64,000 nucleotides of DNA from Lachnospiraceae bacterium (GTDB lineage Bacteria > Bacillota > Clostridia > Lachnospirales > Lachnospiraceae): NCBI GenBank assembly GCA_015057275.1, contig SVEO01000011.1, positions 1 to 64,000 on the forward strand, given 5' to 3'. Every line of letters begins with the position of its first letter. Within the stretch, counting starts at the first letter, position 1. Position numbers and translations under genes: made by a program. This document shows, one piece after another, positions 51,826-60,397 of this stretch. The notes beneath the pieces are model-generated. The model was not told the DNA's origin and searched no databases. It saw only the letters and a list, made by a program, of their open reading frames with translations.

Positions 51826-52461
51826 ATGAATCGAATTAATTATCAAAATGAACTGGAAAAGACGCTGACAGTTGTTAAAGATGCCGTAAAGAAACCCCAA
51901 TTGCTACTGCACAGTTGTTGTGCACCGTGCAGTTCCTATGTGTTAGAGTACCTGGCGGCTTATTTTGAAATTACAGTGCTTTACTATAATCCGAATATTT
52001 TTCCGCAGGAAGAATATTTTTTTCGCCGAGCCGAGCAGGAACGTTTTATCAAGGAATTGTGTGAAAAACGGGGATTTGCACAAGAGATTCATTTCATGCC
52101 GGTCGATTACCGCTCTGAGGAATTTTATACGCAAATTAAAGGTTTAGAGAGCGAGCCGGAGGGCGGTGCAAGATGTTTTAAATGTTACGAATTGCGCCTG
52201 CGTGAGGCCGCACAGGCGGCACAGGAAATCGGTGCCGATTATTTTACGACGACACTTTCCATCAGCCCGCTAAAATCAGCGGAGAAGTTAAATGAAATCG
52301 GCAGCAAACTGAGTGCGGAATTTGATATTCCGTATTTATATTCCGATTTTAAAAAGAAGGATGGTTACGCACGTTCCGTCGAACTTTCGAAAGAATTTAA
52401 TATGTATCGACAAAATTATTGCGGATGTGTGTATTCGCTTCGCAAAGAAGACCGGACCTGA
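51826..52461 (+). CDS. queH: Epoxyqueuosine reductase QueH
   Basis: 211-aa iron-sulfur enzyme of the last step of queuosine synthesis, the non-cobalamin alternative to QueG. Cysteines typical of QueH/DUF208 are present: HSCCAPCSSY (C31, C32, C35), CFKCYELRL and NYCGCVYS. The ATG at 51826 gives the family N-terminus (MNRINYQNELEK) but no ribosome site; an in-frame GTG at 51805 has GGGGG upstream but lies in the terminator loop. So the start is uncertain by seven codons. Confidence 0.92.
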   Translation: MNRINYQNELEKTLTVVKDAVKKPQLLLHSCCAPCSSYVLEYLAAYFEITVLYYNPNIFPQEEYFFRRAEQERFIKELCEKRGFAQEIHFMPVDYRSEEFYTQIKGLESEPEGGARCFKCYELRLREAAQAAQEIGADYFTTTLSISPLKSAEKLNEIGSKLSAEFDIPYLYSDFKKKDGYARSVELSKEFNMYRQNYCGCVYSLRKEDRT

Positions 52462-52485
52462 TATGTGCGAATTCGTGCGAGAAAT

Positions 52486-52514
52486 TTGCTAATCTTAAAA
52501 AAATATGATATTCT
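52486..52514 (+). promoter_or_regulatory. Promoter of the zinc-ribbon gene
   Basis: TTGCTA (52486-52491), a 17-bp spacer and TATTCT (52509-52514). Confidence 0.6.
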
Positions 52515-52544
52515 TTATCTAATTAAAATGGAGGTAACCATATC

Positions 52545-54224
52545 ATGAAATGTAATAAATGTGGAGAAGAAGTAAGAGAGGGACAAGCATTTTGCCTAAA
52601 TTGCGGAACCGCTTTAAATGAGGTGCCGGAATTAAATGATATTGAGCAGGAACTGGCTGATAGCATTGACTCCTTTTTTGAGGAAGAAGAGGATGTGTTT
52701 TCCTTGGATGATTCATCGGAAGCGGAGGGAACGGACGAAAAAGAAAATGAATTTGATTTCGATGATATGGAAGTTACTCATGAGTTTTCTTTCAATGAGC
52801 TCCAGATGGCCGTAAATGCCAGACAAAAAGAAGCTACAGAGGCTTTGAATAAAAAGAAAGAGCGCATGAGCGCAGAGAAGAAAAAGCTAAGAGAGGCACA
52901 GCGCAAGAAAGAAAAGCGCAAAAAAGCCATTCGTACTCTGATTATTGTATTGGTAGTACTTGCCATTGTAGCAATCGGAGGCGTGATTGCTTTTCAGGCA
53001 TATCAGTCGAGTCAGGAAGCGAGAGGCGATGAGCGTTCTCAGGAGTATTATATTAAAGGTTCCAAATATTACGAGTCTGAAAGTTATGCGGCGGCTCTGC
53101 GTGAATTTTTGACCGCAGAAGAATATGCAGTTTCCGCAAAACAGAAGGAAAAAGTAAAATCTATTATTTGGCAGACGTACATAAATATCGGCAATCGTGA
53201 AGAAGACATTGCGATTGTGCTTGAAGAACTGATTGCCTTAAATCCATACGAATTGGAATATTACCGTTCCTTGATTGAAATTTATCAGTCACTCGGTAAA
53301 TCCGAGAAGATTGACGAACTGTTTTCGAGTATTCAGGATAAAGATATTTACGATACTTTGATTGCGTACAAATCACAGATTCCGGAAGTAAATTACGAGG
53401 ATGGAACATACAATCAGGCACTCAAATTGGAACTGACATCTATCGAGGGTAGCACGATTTACTATACTCTGCGTAGGGATAAAGTGCCGCTCGATCCAAC
53501 CAAACAGAGCGATGTTTATTCCGGTCCGATTACGATTGATCAGGAAGGGGTATGGTATTTCAAGGCGATTGCTATCAGCAGCGGTAATTCCGTCAGCGGC
53601 GTATTGAACCGTACATATACTTTGGACTTCGGAATTCCGGACGCACCAGTAGTTGCACCAACCCGAGGAAATTATACGGGATTGACAGAGATTTCAGTAG
53701 ATTCTCCATCCAATATCAACGTGTATTACACAATTGATGGTGATGTGCCGACACTTGCGGATACGAAATATGAGGGACCGTTCAATATGGAATGGGGAAA
53801 TCATATTTACAAATTTGCGGCAATTAACGAACAAGGTTATAGCAGTGAAGTTGTCTCAGTGATTTATAATTGCTCTTTAAATCAAACATATGAGTACGAA
53901 GATACCATAGAATTATTGAAACAATTTCTTGTGGATTCAATGATTTTAGAAAACAAGGATGGTACCTTTGCGAACGGTAACACTGCAAAGTTTTCCTATG
54001 TTTCCACACCGATTATCGGGGATGTCGGCTTCTATCTGATTAAGATGCAGTATCTGACGGAGGCAGGCGAGGTCATCACAGAAATGGATTACGCTGTGGA
54101 GTTTGACAGTGGGGCAATCGCGTTGCTCGAGGAGCAGGAGGAAGGCACATATGAGATCCTGAGTGTGCTTAAGGACGATGAAGGCCGCCTTACTGATGAA
54201 GACGGAAAAATTATCGGAAATTGA
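52545..54224 (+). CDS. Zinc-ribbon, single-pass membrane protein with TPR and chitobiase-C-like domains
   Basis: 559 aa. An N-terminal zinc ribbon (C3, C6, C17, C20) is followed by an acidic segment (30-85), a basic coiled coil (90-126) and one transmembrane helix (about 128-151). Outside the membrane lie TPR-like helices (165-275), then two repeats resembling the chitobiase/hexosaminidase C-terminal (CHB_HEX_C) beta domain (about 290-365 and 370-445; IYYTLRRDKVPLDP, VYYTIDGDVPTL), and a C-terminal alpha/beta region. The function is unknown; a wall-facing adaptor is plausible. AATGGAGG precedes the ATG. Confidence 0.82.
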   Translation: MKCNKCGEEVREGQAFCLNCGTALNEVPELNDIEQELADSIDSFFEEEEDVFSLDDSSEAEGTDEKENEFDFDDMEVTHEFSFNELQMAVNARQKEATEALNKKKERMSAEKKKLREAQRKKEKRKKAIRTLIIVLVVLAIVAIGGVIAFQAYQSSQEARGDERSQEYYIKGSKYYESESYAAALREFLTAEEYAVSAKQKEKVKSIIWQTYINIGNREEDIAIVLEELIALNPYELEYYRSLIEIYQSLGKSEKIDELFSSIQDKDIYDTLIAYKSQIPEVNYEDGTYNQALKLELTSIEGSTIYYTLRRDKVPLDPTKQSDVYSGPITIDQEGVWYFKAIAISSGNSVSGVLNRTYTLDFGIPDAPVVAPTRGNYTGLTEISVDSPSNINVYYTIDGDVPTLADTKYEGPFNMEWGNHIYKFAAINEQGYSSEVVSVIYNCSLNQTYEYEDTIELLKQFLVDSMILENKDGTFANGNTAKFSYVSTPIIGDVGFYLIKMQYLTEAGEVITEMDYAVEFDSGAIALLEEQEEGTYEILSVLKDDEGRLTDEDGKIIGN

Positions 54225-54233
54225 TAGAATCTG

Positions 54234-54262
54234 TTGATTTTTTATAGGAAAAGAATTAAAAT
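54234..54262 (+). promoter_or_regulatory. Promoter of nfnA-nfnB
   Basis: TTGATT (54234-54239), a 17-bp spacer and TAAAAT (54257-54262). Confidence 0.5.
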
Positions 54263-54311
54263 AAATTGAATTAAAAAGAAAGGTCAGTCATTGCTGAACT
54301 GGGGTAAGGAT

Positions 54312-55217
54312 ATGTATCAGATTTTAAAAGCAGAAAAGATTGCAGATAAGATTTATCTCATGGACGTTCATGCACCGCGTGTAGCAAACAACTGCTTGCC
54401 GGGGCAGTTCATTATCGTAAAGATAGATGAAGTGGGTGAGAGAATACCGTTGACTATTTGCGATTACAACAAAGAAGAAGGTACGGTGACGATTGTGTTT
54501 CAGGTAGTGGGTGCATCCACCGAGAGAATGTCCAAGATGAAAGCCGGAGACGCTTTCCAGGATTTTGTCGGACCACTCGGACAGCCTTCCGAATTTGCAG
54601 TAGAAGATTTTGAAGAAGTCAAGAACAAGAAGTTCCTCTTTGTATGCGGCGGCGTAGGTACCGCACCTGTTTATCCACAGGTAAAGTGGTTAAAGGAACA
54701 CGGCGTGGAAGCAGATGTTGTGATGGGCGCAAGAAATAAAGAGCTTCTGATTCTGGAAGATGAGATGAGAGCAGTAGCAGGAAATCTGTACATCACTACC
54801 GATGATGGATCCTATGTGCGTAAGGGTATGGTTACAAACGTAATCGAAGACCTTGTGGTAAATCAGGGCAAGAAGTACGATGTCTGCGTAGCGATTGGCC
54901 CATTGATTATGATGAAGTTTGTATGTCTTCTGACAAAGAAGTTAGAGTTGCCGACGATTGTCAGCATGAATCCGGTTATGATAGATGGTACCGGTATGTG
55001 TGGAGGATGTCGTCTGACGGTTGGCTCGGAAGTGAAGTTTGCCTGTGTTGATGGACCGGAATTTGATGGTCACCTCGTAAACTTCGATGAGGCAATGAAG
55101 AGACAGCAGATGTACAAGACACAGGAAGGACAGGCGCTTCTCAAGCTGCGTGAAGGGGATACACATCACGGTGGCGGATGCGGGTGCAGCGGTTCTAAGA
55201 CAGGAGGTAACAACTAA
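54312..55217 (+). CDS. NfnA-like ferredoxin:NADP+ reductase subunit (FAD/NAD-binding)
   Basis: 301 aa. It has an FAD-binding beta barrel (PGQFIIVKIDEVGERIPLTI), an NAD(P)-binding domain (FVCGGVGTAPVYPQVKWL) and a C-terminal 2Fe-2S cysteine cluster (MCGGCRLTV, with a later FACVDGPEF). With the next gene it forms the NfnAB-type NADH-dependent ferredoxin:NADP+ oxidoreductase that bifurcates electrons. The ATG at 54312, preceded by GGGGTAAGGA, matches the family N-terminus (MYQILKAEKI); an in-frame TTG at 54291 is less likely. It overlaps the next start by one base. Confidence 0.9.
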   Translation: MYQILKAEKIADKIYLMDVHAPRVANNCLPGQFIIVKIDEVGERIPLTICDYNKEEGTVTIVFQVVGASTERMSKMKAGDAFQDFVGPLGQPSEFAVEDFEEVKNKKFLFVCGGVGTAPVYPQVKWLKEHGVEADVVMGARNKELLILEDEMRAVAGNLYITTDDGSYVRKGMVTNVIEDLVVNQGKKYDVCVAIGPLIMMKFVCLLTKKLELPTIVSMNPVMIDGTGMCGGCRLTVGSEVKFACVDGPEFDGHLVNFDEAMKRQQMYKTQEGQALLKLREGDTHHGGGCGCSGSKTGGNN

Positions 55218-56593
55218 TGGCTGACAGAGTACCGGTAAGAGAACAAGATCCAAAAGTAAGAGCAACGAACTTTGAAGAAGTTTGCTATGGATATAATGAA
55301 GAAGAAGCGAGAGCAGAAGCTTCCCGCTGTATTAAGTGTAAAAATGCGAAATGTGTCGGCGGATGTCCGGTAGGAATCGACATTCCTTCCTTTATCCGTG
55401 AAGTAGAAAATGGCAACATGAAAGAAGCTGCGGATGTGATTGCTAAGGCAAGTGCGTTGCCGGCGGTGTGCGGACGTGTATGCCCACAGGAATCCCAGTG
55501 TGAAGGTAAGTGTATTCGCGGCATCAAGAGTGAGCCGATTGCCATCGGTAAGTTAGAGCGTTTTGTCGGTGACTGGGCAAGAGAGAACGGTTATGTTCCA
55601 CAGAAGCCGGAAACAACCAACGGTAAGAAGGTAGCTGTTATTGGCTCCGGTCCTGCAGGCTTAACCTGTGCTGGTGATTTGGCAAAGTTGGGTTATGAAG
55701 TGACCATTTTTGAAGCACTTCATGAGCCGGGCGGCGTATTGGTTTATGGTATTCCGGAATTCCGTTTGCCAAAGGAAACGGTAGTAAAGGCTGAGATTGA
55801 GAATGTATTAAAGCTCGGTGTTAAGTTAGAAACCAACGTTATTATCGGACGCTCCATAACGATAGACCAACTGATGGAAGAAGAAGGCTTTTCTGCCGTG
55901 TTTATCGGTTCTGGTGCAGGTTTGCCGAAATTCATGGGTATCCCGGGCGAAAGTGCAAACGGTGTGTTCTCTGCAAATGAATATCTGACAAGAAACAATC
56001 TTATGAAAGCATTCCGCGAGGATTACGATACGCCGATTATGGGAGGAAAGAAAGTAGCCGTTGTCGGTGGCGGTAATGTGGCGATGGATGCTGCTAGAAC
56101 AGCCCTTCGTCTCGGTGCAGAAGTACATATCGTATACCGTCGTAGTGAAGCAGAGCTTCCTGCTAGAGTAGAAGAAGTACATCATGCAAAAGAGGAAGGT
56201 ATCATTTTTGATCTTTTGACAAATCCAACCGAGATTCTCGTAGATGAGAACGGCTGGGTTAAAGGTATGACCTGTGTGAAAATGGAACTTGGCGAGCCGG
56301 ATGCATCCGGTAGAAGACGTCCTGTTGTGAAGGAAGGTTCTGAGTTCACACTTGACCTTGATACTGTTATCATGGCACTTGGTACATCTCCAAACCCATT
56401 GATTTCTTCAACGACCGAAGGATTAGAAATCAACAAGTGGAAGTGCATCATTGCAGATGAAACCGGCAAGACAACAAAAGAAGGTGTGTATGCGGGCGGC
56501 GATGCCGTAACCGGCGCTGCAACAGTTATTCTTGCAATGGAAGCAGGAAAAGCCGGTGCGAAAGGCATCCACGAATATTTGTCGAATAAGTAA
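55217..56593 (+). CDS. gltA: NfnB/GltA-like NADPH-dependent oxidoreductase
   Basis: 458 aa, family of the glutamate synthase small subunit. It has two 4Fe-4S cysteine sets (CIKCKNAKCVGGCPVG and CGRVCPQESQCEGKC), an FAD motif (VIGSGPAGLTCAGDLA, about 141-156) and an NADPH motif (VVGGGNVAMDAARTALRLGA). Annotated in many genomes as GltA; adjacent to NfnA it is more likely the NfnB half of the bifurcating transhydrogenase. A hairpin terminator follows. Confidence 0.93.
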   Translation: MADRVPVREQDPKVRATNFEEVCYGYNEEEARAEASRCIKCKNAKCVGGCPVGIDIPSFIREVENGNMKEAADVIAKASALPAVCGRVCPQESQCEGKCIRGIKSEPIAIGKLERFVGDWARENGYVPQKPETTNGKKVAVIGSGPAGLTCAGDLAKLGYEVTIFEALHEPGGVLVYGIPEFRLPKETVVKAEIENVLKLGVKLETNVIIGRSITIDQLMEEEGFSAVFIGSGAGLPKFMGIPGESANGVFSANEYLTRNNLMKAFREDYDTPIMGGKKVAVVGGGNVAMDAARTALRLGAEVHIVYRRSEAELPARVEEVHHAKEEGIIFDLLTNPTEILVDENGWVKGMTCVKMELGEPDASGRRRPVVKEGSEFTLDLDTVIMALGTSPNPLISSTTEGLEINKWKCIIADETGKTTKEGVYAGGDAVTGAATVILAMEAGKAGAKGIHEYLSNK

Positions 56594-56613
56594 TTAAATA
56601 GACGAAAGAAAAC

Positions 56614-56646
56614 GGCTCTAGCAAATCTATTGTTAGAGCCTTCTTT
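56614..56646 (+). terminator. Terminator after the nfnAB pair
   Basis: GGCTCTA (56614-56620) pairs with TAGAGCC (56634-56640), with GCA/TGT extensions, and TTCTTT follows. Confidence 0.75.
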
Positions 56647-56672
56647 ACACATAATGGATATGGAGGATTTAG

Positions 56673-57473
56673 ATGATTCTATATTATTGCTTCCCACAGG
56701 GGAAAACGAAGGCGCTGACGATGAGTTATGACGACGGTCGATTGCAGGATGAGCGCTTGGTGTCGATTTTTAATAAGTATGGCATTCGCGGCACATTTAA
56801 TTTAAATTACGGTTTGATGGAGCGCGACGATCGTGTGAGCAGAGAGCGAGCAAAGGAATTGTATAAAGGGCATGAGATTGCCACACATACGCTGCTACAC
56901 CCGACGATTGCCCGCAGCCCGCTGACGATGGTGGCGCAGGAGATTTTGGAGGACCGCAAAGGGCTGGAAACCCTCACGGATTATCCGGTGCGAGGTCATG
57001 CATATCCGAATGGTTCCTATACGAAGGAAATTGAAGAATTATTTGCTAAGCTAGGTATTGCTTACGGGCGCGTTGTGCCGTGCAAACCGACTTTCGAATT
57101 GCCGGACAATCCGATGGAATGGTATGCGACCTGCCATCATAATGACCCGAAGCTGATGGAATACGGCAACTGGCTGATTCATTTTAAGAAACATCAGTAT
57201 TTGAAGTTAATGTATGTCTGGGGGCACAGCTATGAGTTTGACGACCGCGATAATTGGCAGGTGATAGAAGAGTTCTGTGCGCTGATGGGTGGCCGTGAGG
57301 ACATTTGGTATGCGACGAACATTGAGATTATTGACTACATGCAAGTGTTAAAGCGATTACAGTTTAATGCGGCCGGTGATGCAGTTTACAATCCGAGCGC
57401 AGCAAGTGCTTGGCTGGAAGCAGATGGCAAGATGGTCGAGGTAAAAGGCGGCTGTTACACAAAATTGGCATAA
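56673..57473 (+). CDS. Polysaccharide deacetylase-family protein (CE4/NodB)
   Basis: 266 aa. The NodB metal motif is visible: SYDDG (D20, D21) and H72 with H76 (HTLLHP). It lacks a signal peptide, so it is probably cytosolic, unlike the cell-wall deacetylases. Substrate unknown; it may deacetylate sugars or amides. GGAGG precedes the ATG; no strong promoter was seen between the terminator and the gene. Confidence 0.88.
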   Translation: MILYYCFPQGKTKALTMSYDDGRLQDERLVSIFNKYGIRGTFNLNYGLMERDDRVSRERAKELYKGHEIATHTLLHPTIARSPLTMVAQEILEDRKGLETLTDYPVRGHAYPNGSYTKEIEELFAKLGIAYGRVVPCKPTFELPDNPMEWYATCHHNDPKLMEYGNWLIHFKKHQYLKLMYVWGHSYEFDDRDNWQVIEEFCALMGGREDIWYATNIEIIDYMQVLKRLQFNAAGDAVYNPSAASAWLEADGKMVEVKGGCYTKLA

Positions 57474-57499
57474 ATATAAGCATAAAGTGGGAGAACACT

Positions 57500-58132
57500 A
57501 TGAATAAACAAGAATTGGCATTAGAGGTCATCGAGCGCCTGAAAACCGAATATCCGGATGCAACCTGCTCGCTCGACTACGACGAGGCATGGAAGCTGCT
57601 TGTCAGTGTGCGTCTGGCGGCGCAGTGTACGGATGCCCGAGTAAATATTGTGGTAGAAAAATTATACGAGAAATTTCCGGATGTCGAGGCAATGGCGACT
57701 GCTCCGGTCGAGGAAATTGAGGAAATTGTCAGACCATGCGGTCTCGGACGTAGCAAGGCAAAAGATATTAGTGCCTGTATGAAGATATTGCGCGATGAGT
57801 ATGGAGGCAAGGTGCCGGACGATTTTGATGCGCTGCTAAAACTTCCGGGTGTCGGCAGAAAAAGTGCCAATTTGATTATGGGCGATGTGTTCGGCAAACC
57901 GGCGATTGTTACCGACACACATTGTATACGGCTGACGAATCGCATTGGTCTGGTGAACAATATCAAGGAGCCAAAGAAAGTGGAAATGGCACTTTGGAAA
58001 ATCATTCCTCCGGAGGAAGGCAGCGATTTCTGCCATCGGCTCGTATACCATGGCAGGGATGTCTGTACGGCGCGAACAAAGCCGTATTGTGAGAAATGTT
58101 GCTTGCAAGATTTGTGTAAGAAAAATATTTAA
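57500..58132 (+). CDS. nth: Endonuclease III
   Basis: A 210-aa base-excision repair glycosylase/AP lyase that removes oxidised pyrimidines. The helix-hairpin-helix LPGVGRKSANLI contains the catalytic lysine K121; the catalytic aspartate is D139 (IVTDTHC). Four C-terminal cysteines form a 4Fe-4S cluster (CTARTKPYCEKCCLQDLC). The first spacing is seven residues, one more than the usual C-x6-C. GTGGGAG selects the ATG at 57500. Part of a DNA-repair cluster with the Y-family polymerase. Confidence 0.93.
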   Translation: MNKQELALEVIERLKTEYPDATCSLDYDEAWKLLVSVRLAAQCTDARVNIVVEKLYEKFPDVEAMATAPVEEIEEIVRPCGLGRSKAKDISACMKILRDEYGGKVPDDFDALLKLPGVGRKSANLIMGDVFGKPAIVTDTHCIRLTNRIGLVNNIKEPKKVEMALWKIIPPEEGSDFCHRLVYHGRDVCTARTKPYCEKCCLQDLCKKNI

Positions 58133-58159
58133 GAGTTGAATGAACAGGAGGTGTGGAAG

Positions 58160-59659
58160 ATGAAAACCTATATAGCCATTGATTTAAAGTCTTTCTACGC
58201 CTCAGTGGAGTGTATGGAGCGGAATCTGGATCCGATGACGACAAATCTTGTAGTTGCCGATGTTTCCAGAACCGAGAAAACAATCTGCCTGGCCGTATCG
58301 CCGAGCCTCAAAAGTTACGGTATTTCCGGCCGTGCGAGATTGTTTGAGGTGATTCAGCAGATTAAGATTGCCAATGGGCAAAGGAAAGATAGGGCACCAA
58401 GCGGAAAGTTTACCGGTGCCTCCATAGATGCCAATGAATTAAAGGAGAATCCGGCCCTAGCCATTGATTTCATTACGGCGACACCGAGAATGGCACTTTA
58501 CATCGAATACAGTACCCGCATTTATCAGGTATATCTGAATCACGTCGCGCCCGAGGATATCCATCCCTACTCGATTGATGAGGTGTTTATCGACGCAACG
58601 ACCTATTTAAAGAGCACCGGCCTGTCAGCGCATAATTTTGCAAAAATGCTGATTAAGGAAGTGCTTGCCACTACCGGCGTTACGGCGACCGCAGGAATCG
58701 GAACAAATCTGTATCTTTGCAAGATTGCCATGGACATTACCGCGAAACATATCCCGGCAGACGAGGACGGTGTACGCATTGCTGAATTGGATGAGATGTC
58801 ATATCGCCGCAAACTCTGGGACCACCGTCCACTGACCGACTTTTGGCGTGTGGGCAAGGGTATTTCAGAAAAGTTGGAGCAAAACTACATGTTTACGATG
58901 GGAGACGTTGCCCGCTGTTCCATCCATAATGAGGATTTATTATATAAGCTCTTCGGCGTAAATGCAGAACTTCTCATTGACCACGCGTGGGGATGGGAAC
59001 CGTGTACGATTGCAGAAGTAAAAGCATATAAACCAAGCTCCAACAGCATTAGTTCAGGGCAGGTGCTACAGTATCCTTATGATTTCGATAAAACCAGGTT
59101 GGTGGTGCGGGAGATGACGGAGGCATTAGCGCTTGATTTAGTGGAGAAGAAACTGGTTACCAATCAGCTTGTTTTGGTGGTTGGTTACGATATAGAAAAT
59201 TTAAAAGATCCCGGACGGCGCAAAGCTTATACTGGAGAGATAAAGACTGACTTCTACGGCAGAAAAATTCCCAAGCACGCACGCGGAACTGCGAATGTCG
59301 GCAGGCAGACATCGTCAGCCAGACTGATTATGGAGGCGGTGATGGAACTGTATGACCGCATTATGGACAAGGATTTGCTGGTACGCAGAATCAATCTCAC
59401 TGCCAATAACATTGTGCCGGAAGATACGGTAGATACAGTGCAGGTTGACGAACAATTGACACTTTTTACTGACTATGAGGAACTCGAACGTAAGCGCGCA
59501 GAGGAAGAAGCCGAGCTTGCACGGGAACGCCGAATACAGGAAGCAATGATTGGCATCAAAAATCGATACGGGAAAAATGCGATACTGAAAGGAACGAATT
59601 TGCAGGAAGGAGCTACTGCCAAAGAGCGGAATGAGCAAATTGGCGGACATAAAGCTTAG
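58160..59659 (+). CDS. Y-family DNA polymerase (UmuC/UvrX-like)
   Basis: 499 aa. Catalytic carboxylates are visible in YIAIDLKSFYASVEC (D8) and SIDEVF (D140, E141). Finger, thumb and little-finger regions follow, then a charged C-terminal extension (450-499, KRAEEEAELARERR). It resembles the UvrX/YqjW type, paired with a YolD-like partner, and would perform translesion synthesis after damage. AGGAGGTG (58146-58153) selects the ATG at 58160. Confidence 0.92.
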   Translation: MKTYIAIDLKSFYASVECMERNLDPMTTNLVVADVSRTEKTICLAVSPSLKSYGISGRARLFEVIQQIKIANGQRKDRAPSGKFTGASIDANELKENPALAIDFITATPRMALYIEYSTRIYQVYLNHVAPEDIHPYSIDEVFIDATTYLKSTGLSAHNFAKMLIKEVLATTGVTATAGIGTNLYLCKIAMDITAKHIPADEDGVRIAELDEMSYRRKLWDHRPLTDFWRVGKGISEKLEQNYMFTMGDVARCSIHNEDLLYKLFGVNAELLIDHAWGWEPCTIAEVKAYKPSSNSISSGQVLQYPYDFDKTRLVVREMTEALALDLVEKKLVTNQLVLVVGYDIENLKDPGRRKAYTGEIKTDFYGRKIPKHARGTANVGRQTSSARLIMEAVMELYDRIMDKDLLVRRINLTANNIVPEDTVDTVQVDEQLTLFTDYEELERKRAEEEAELARERRIQEAMIGIKNRYGKNAILKGTNLQEGATAKERNEQIGGHKA

Positions 59660-59684
59660 ACAAAGTCGAAGTTGGAGGTGCGAT

Positions 59685-60128
59685 TTGAGTAGCAAAAATG
59701 GAACAAACAAATACGATGACATCATAAACATGTCGCATCCTATTTCCAAGAAGTATCCGCAGATGCCAGTCAGTGACCGTGCAGCACAGTTTAGCCCTTT
59801 TGCAGCCTTGACCGGACACGAGGCAGCCTTAAAAGAAATGGCAAGACTGACCGAAACATGCATTGAGCTTGATGAAGGTATAAAAGCGCAGCTGAACGAA
59901 AAGCTGCAAATGATTCGTGAATCTTTGGATAAAAAGCCGGAGGTCACAATCACTTATTTTGAGCCGGACAAAAAAAAGGACGGCGGATTCTATGTCAGTT
60001 TGCAGGGTAAAGTTAAAAAAATCGACGGATATCAACACGAAATTGTCATGGATGAGGGAAGAAAAATACGGATTGAGGATATCTACGAAATTGAGAGCGA
60101 ATTGTTTCATTGCGTAGAATTTGAATGA
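59685..60128 (+). CDS. YolD-like partner of the Y-family polymerase
   Basis: 147 aa. The N-terminal motif DRAAQFSPFAALTGHEAAL and the C-terminal beta region (GFYVSLQGKVKKIDGYQHEI) match YolD-like proteins, which sit beside UmuC-type polymerases in Firmicutes and may regulate them. The best start is the TTG at 59685 with GGAGGTG (59674-59680); an in-frame ATG at 59631 overlaps the polymerase and has no ribosome site. Gap to the polymerase stop is 25 bases. Confidence 0.85.
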   Translation: MSSKNGTNKYDDIINMSHPISKKYPQMPVSDRAAQFSPFAALTGHEAALKEMARLTETCIELDEGIKAQLNEKLQMIRESLDKKPEVTITYFEPDKKKDGGFYVSLQGKVKKIDGYQHEIVMDEGRKIRIEDIYEIESELFHCVEFE

Positions 60129-60165
60129 GTATAAAATATAACAAGTCAACAGAATAAATGTTTAC

Positions 60166-60225
60166 TAAATGGCTGTCTGTTATAATGCAACTGGCGTTTG
60201 GCAGATGAGCAGCCGTTTATTTTGA
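60166..60225 (+). terminator. Long-loop hairpin after the YolD gene
   Basis: GGCTG (60170 region) and CAGCC (60210 region) with flanking AAA/TTT and an inner CTG/CAG pair, followed by TTTATTTTG. Structure modest. Confidence 0.4.
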
Positions 60226-60241
60226 TAAATAGGAAGAAATT

Positions 60242-60315
60242 ATGATTAAGAAAAGAGAAGAAAATCTTTTACAACTGTACAGGTAATCGCACTCGGATTT
60301 TATGTGCAATGTTAG
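60242..60315 (+). pseudogene. Vestigial fragment resembling the TrkH/KtrB N-terminus
   Basis: After AGGAAG an ATG (60242) opens a 13-codon ORF ending at 60283. In another frame, bases 60250-60315 read EKRRKSFTTVQVIALGFY, then VQC and a stop. That resembles the first helix of potassium-uptake proteins TrkH/KtrB (basic start, then TTxQVIALGF). The rest of the gene is absent. The 269-base gap between YolD and the MFS gene otherwise holds a hairpin and one promoter. Confidence 0.4.
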
Positions 60316-60357
60316 TATTGATTTAATTGAAAAGATAGTGAACAATTTTCCATTCTG

Positions 60358-60366
60358 TGGTATACT
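60358..60366 (+). promoter_or_regulatory. Extended -10 promoter of the MFS gene
   Basis: TGG followed by TATACT (60361-60366): an extended -10 element. The -35 region is weak. Confidence 0.45.
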
Positions 60367-60397
60367 GAAATCATCAAATATTTAGGAGAGACTCACT

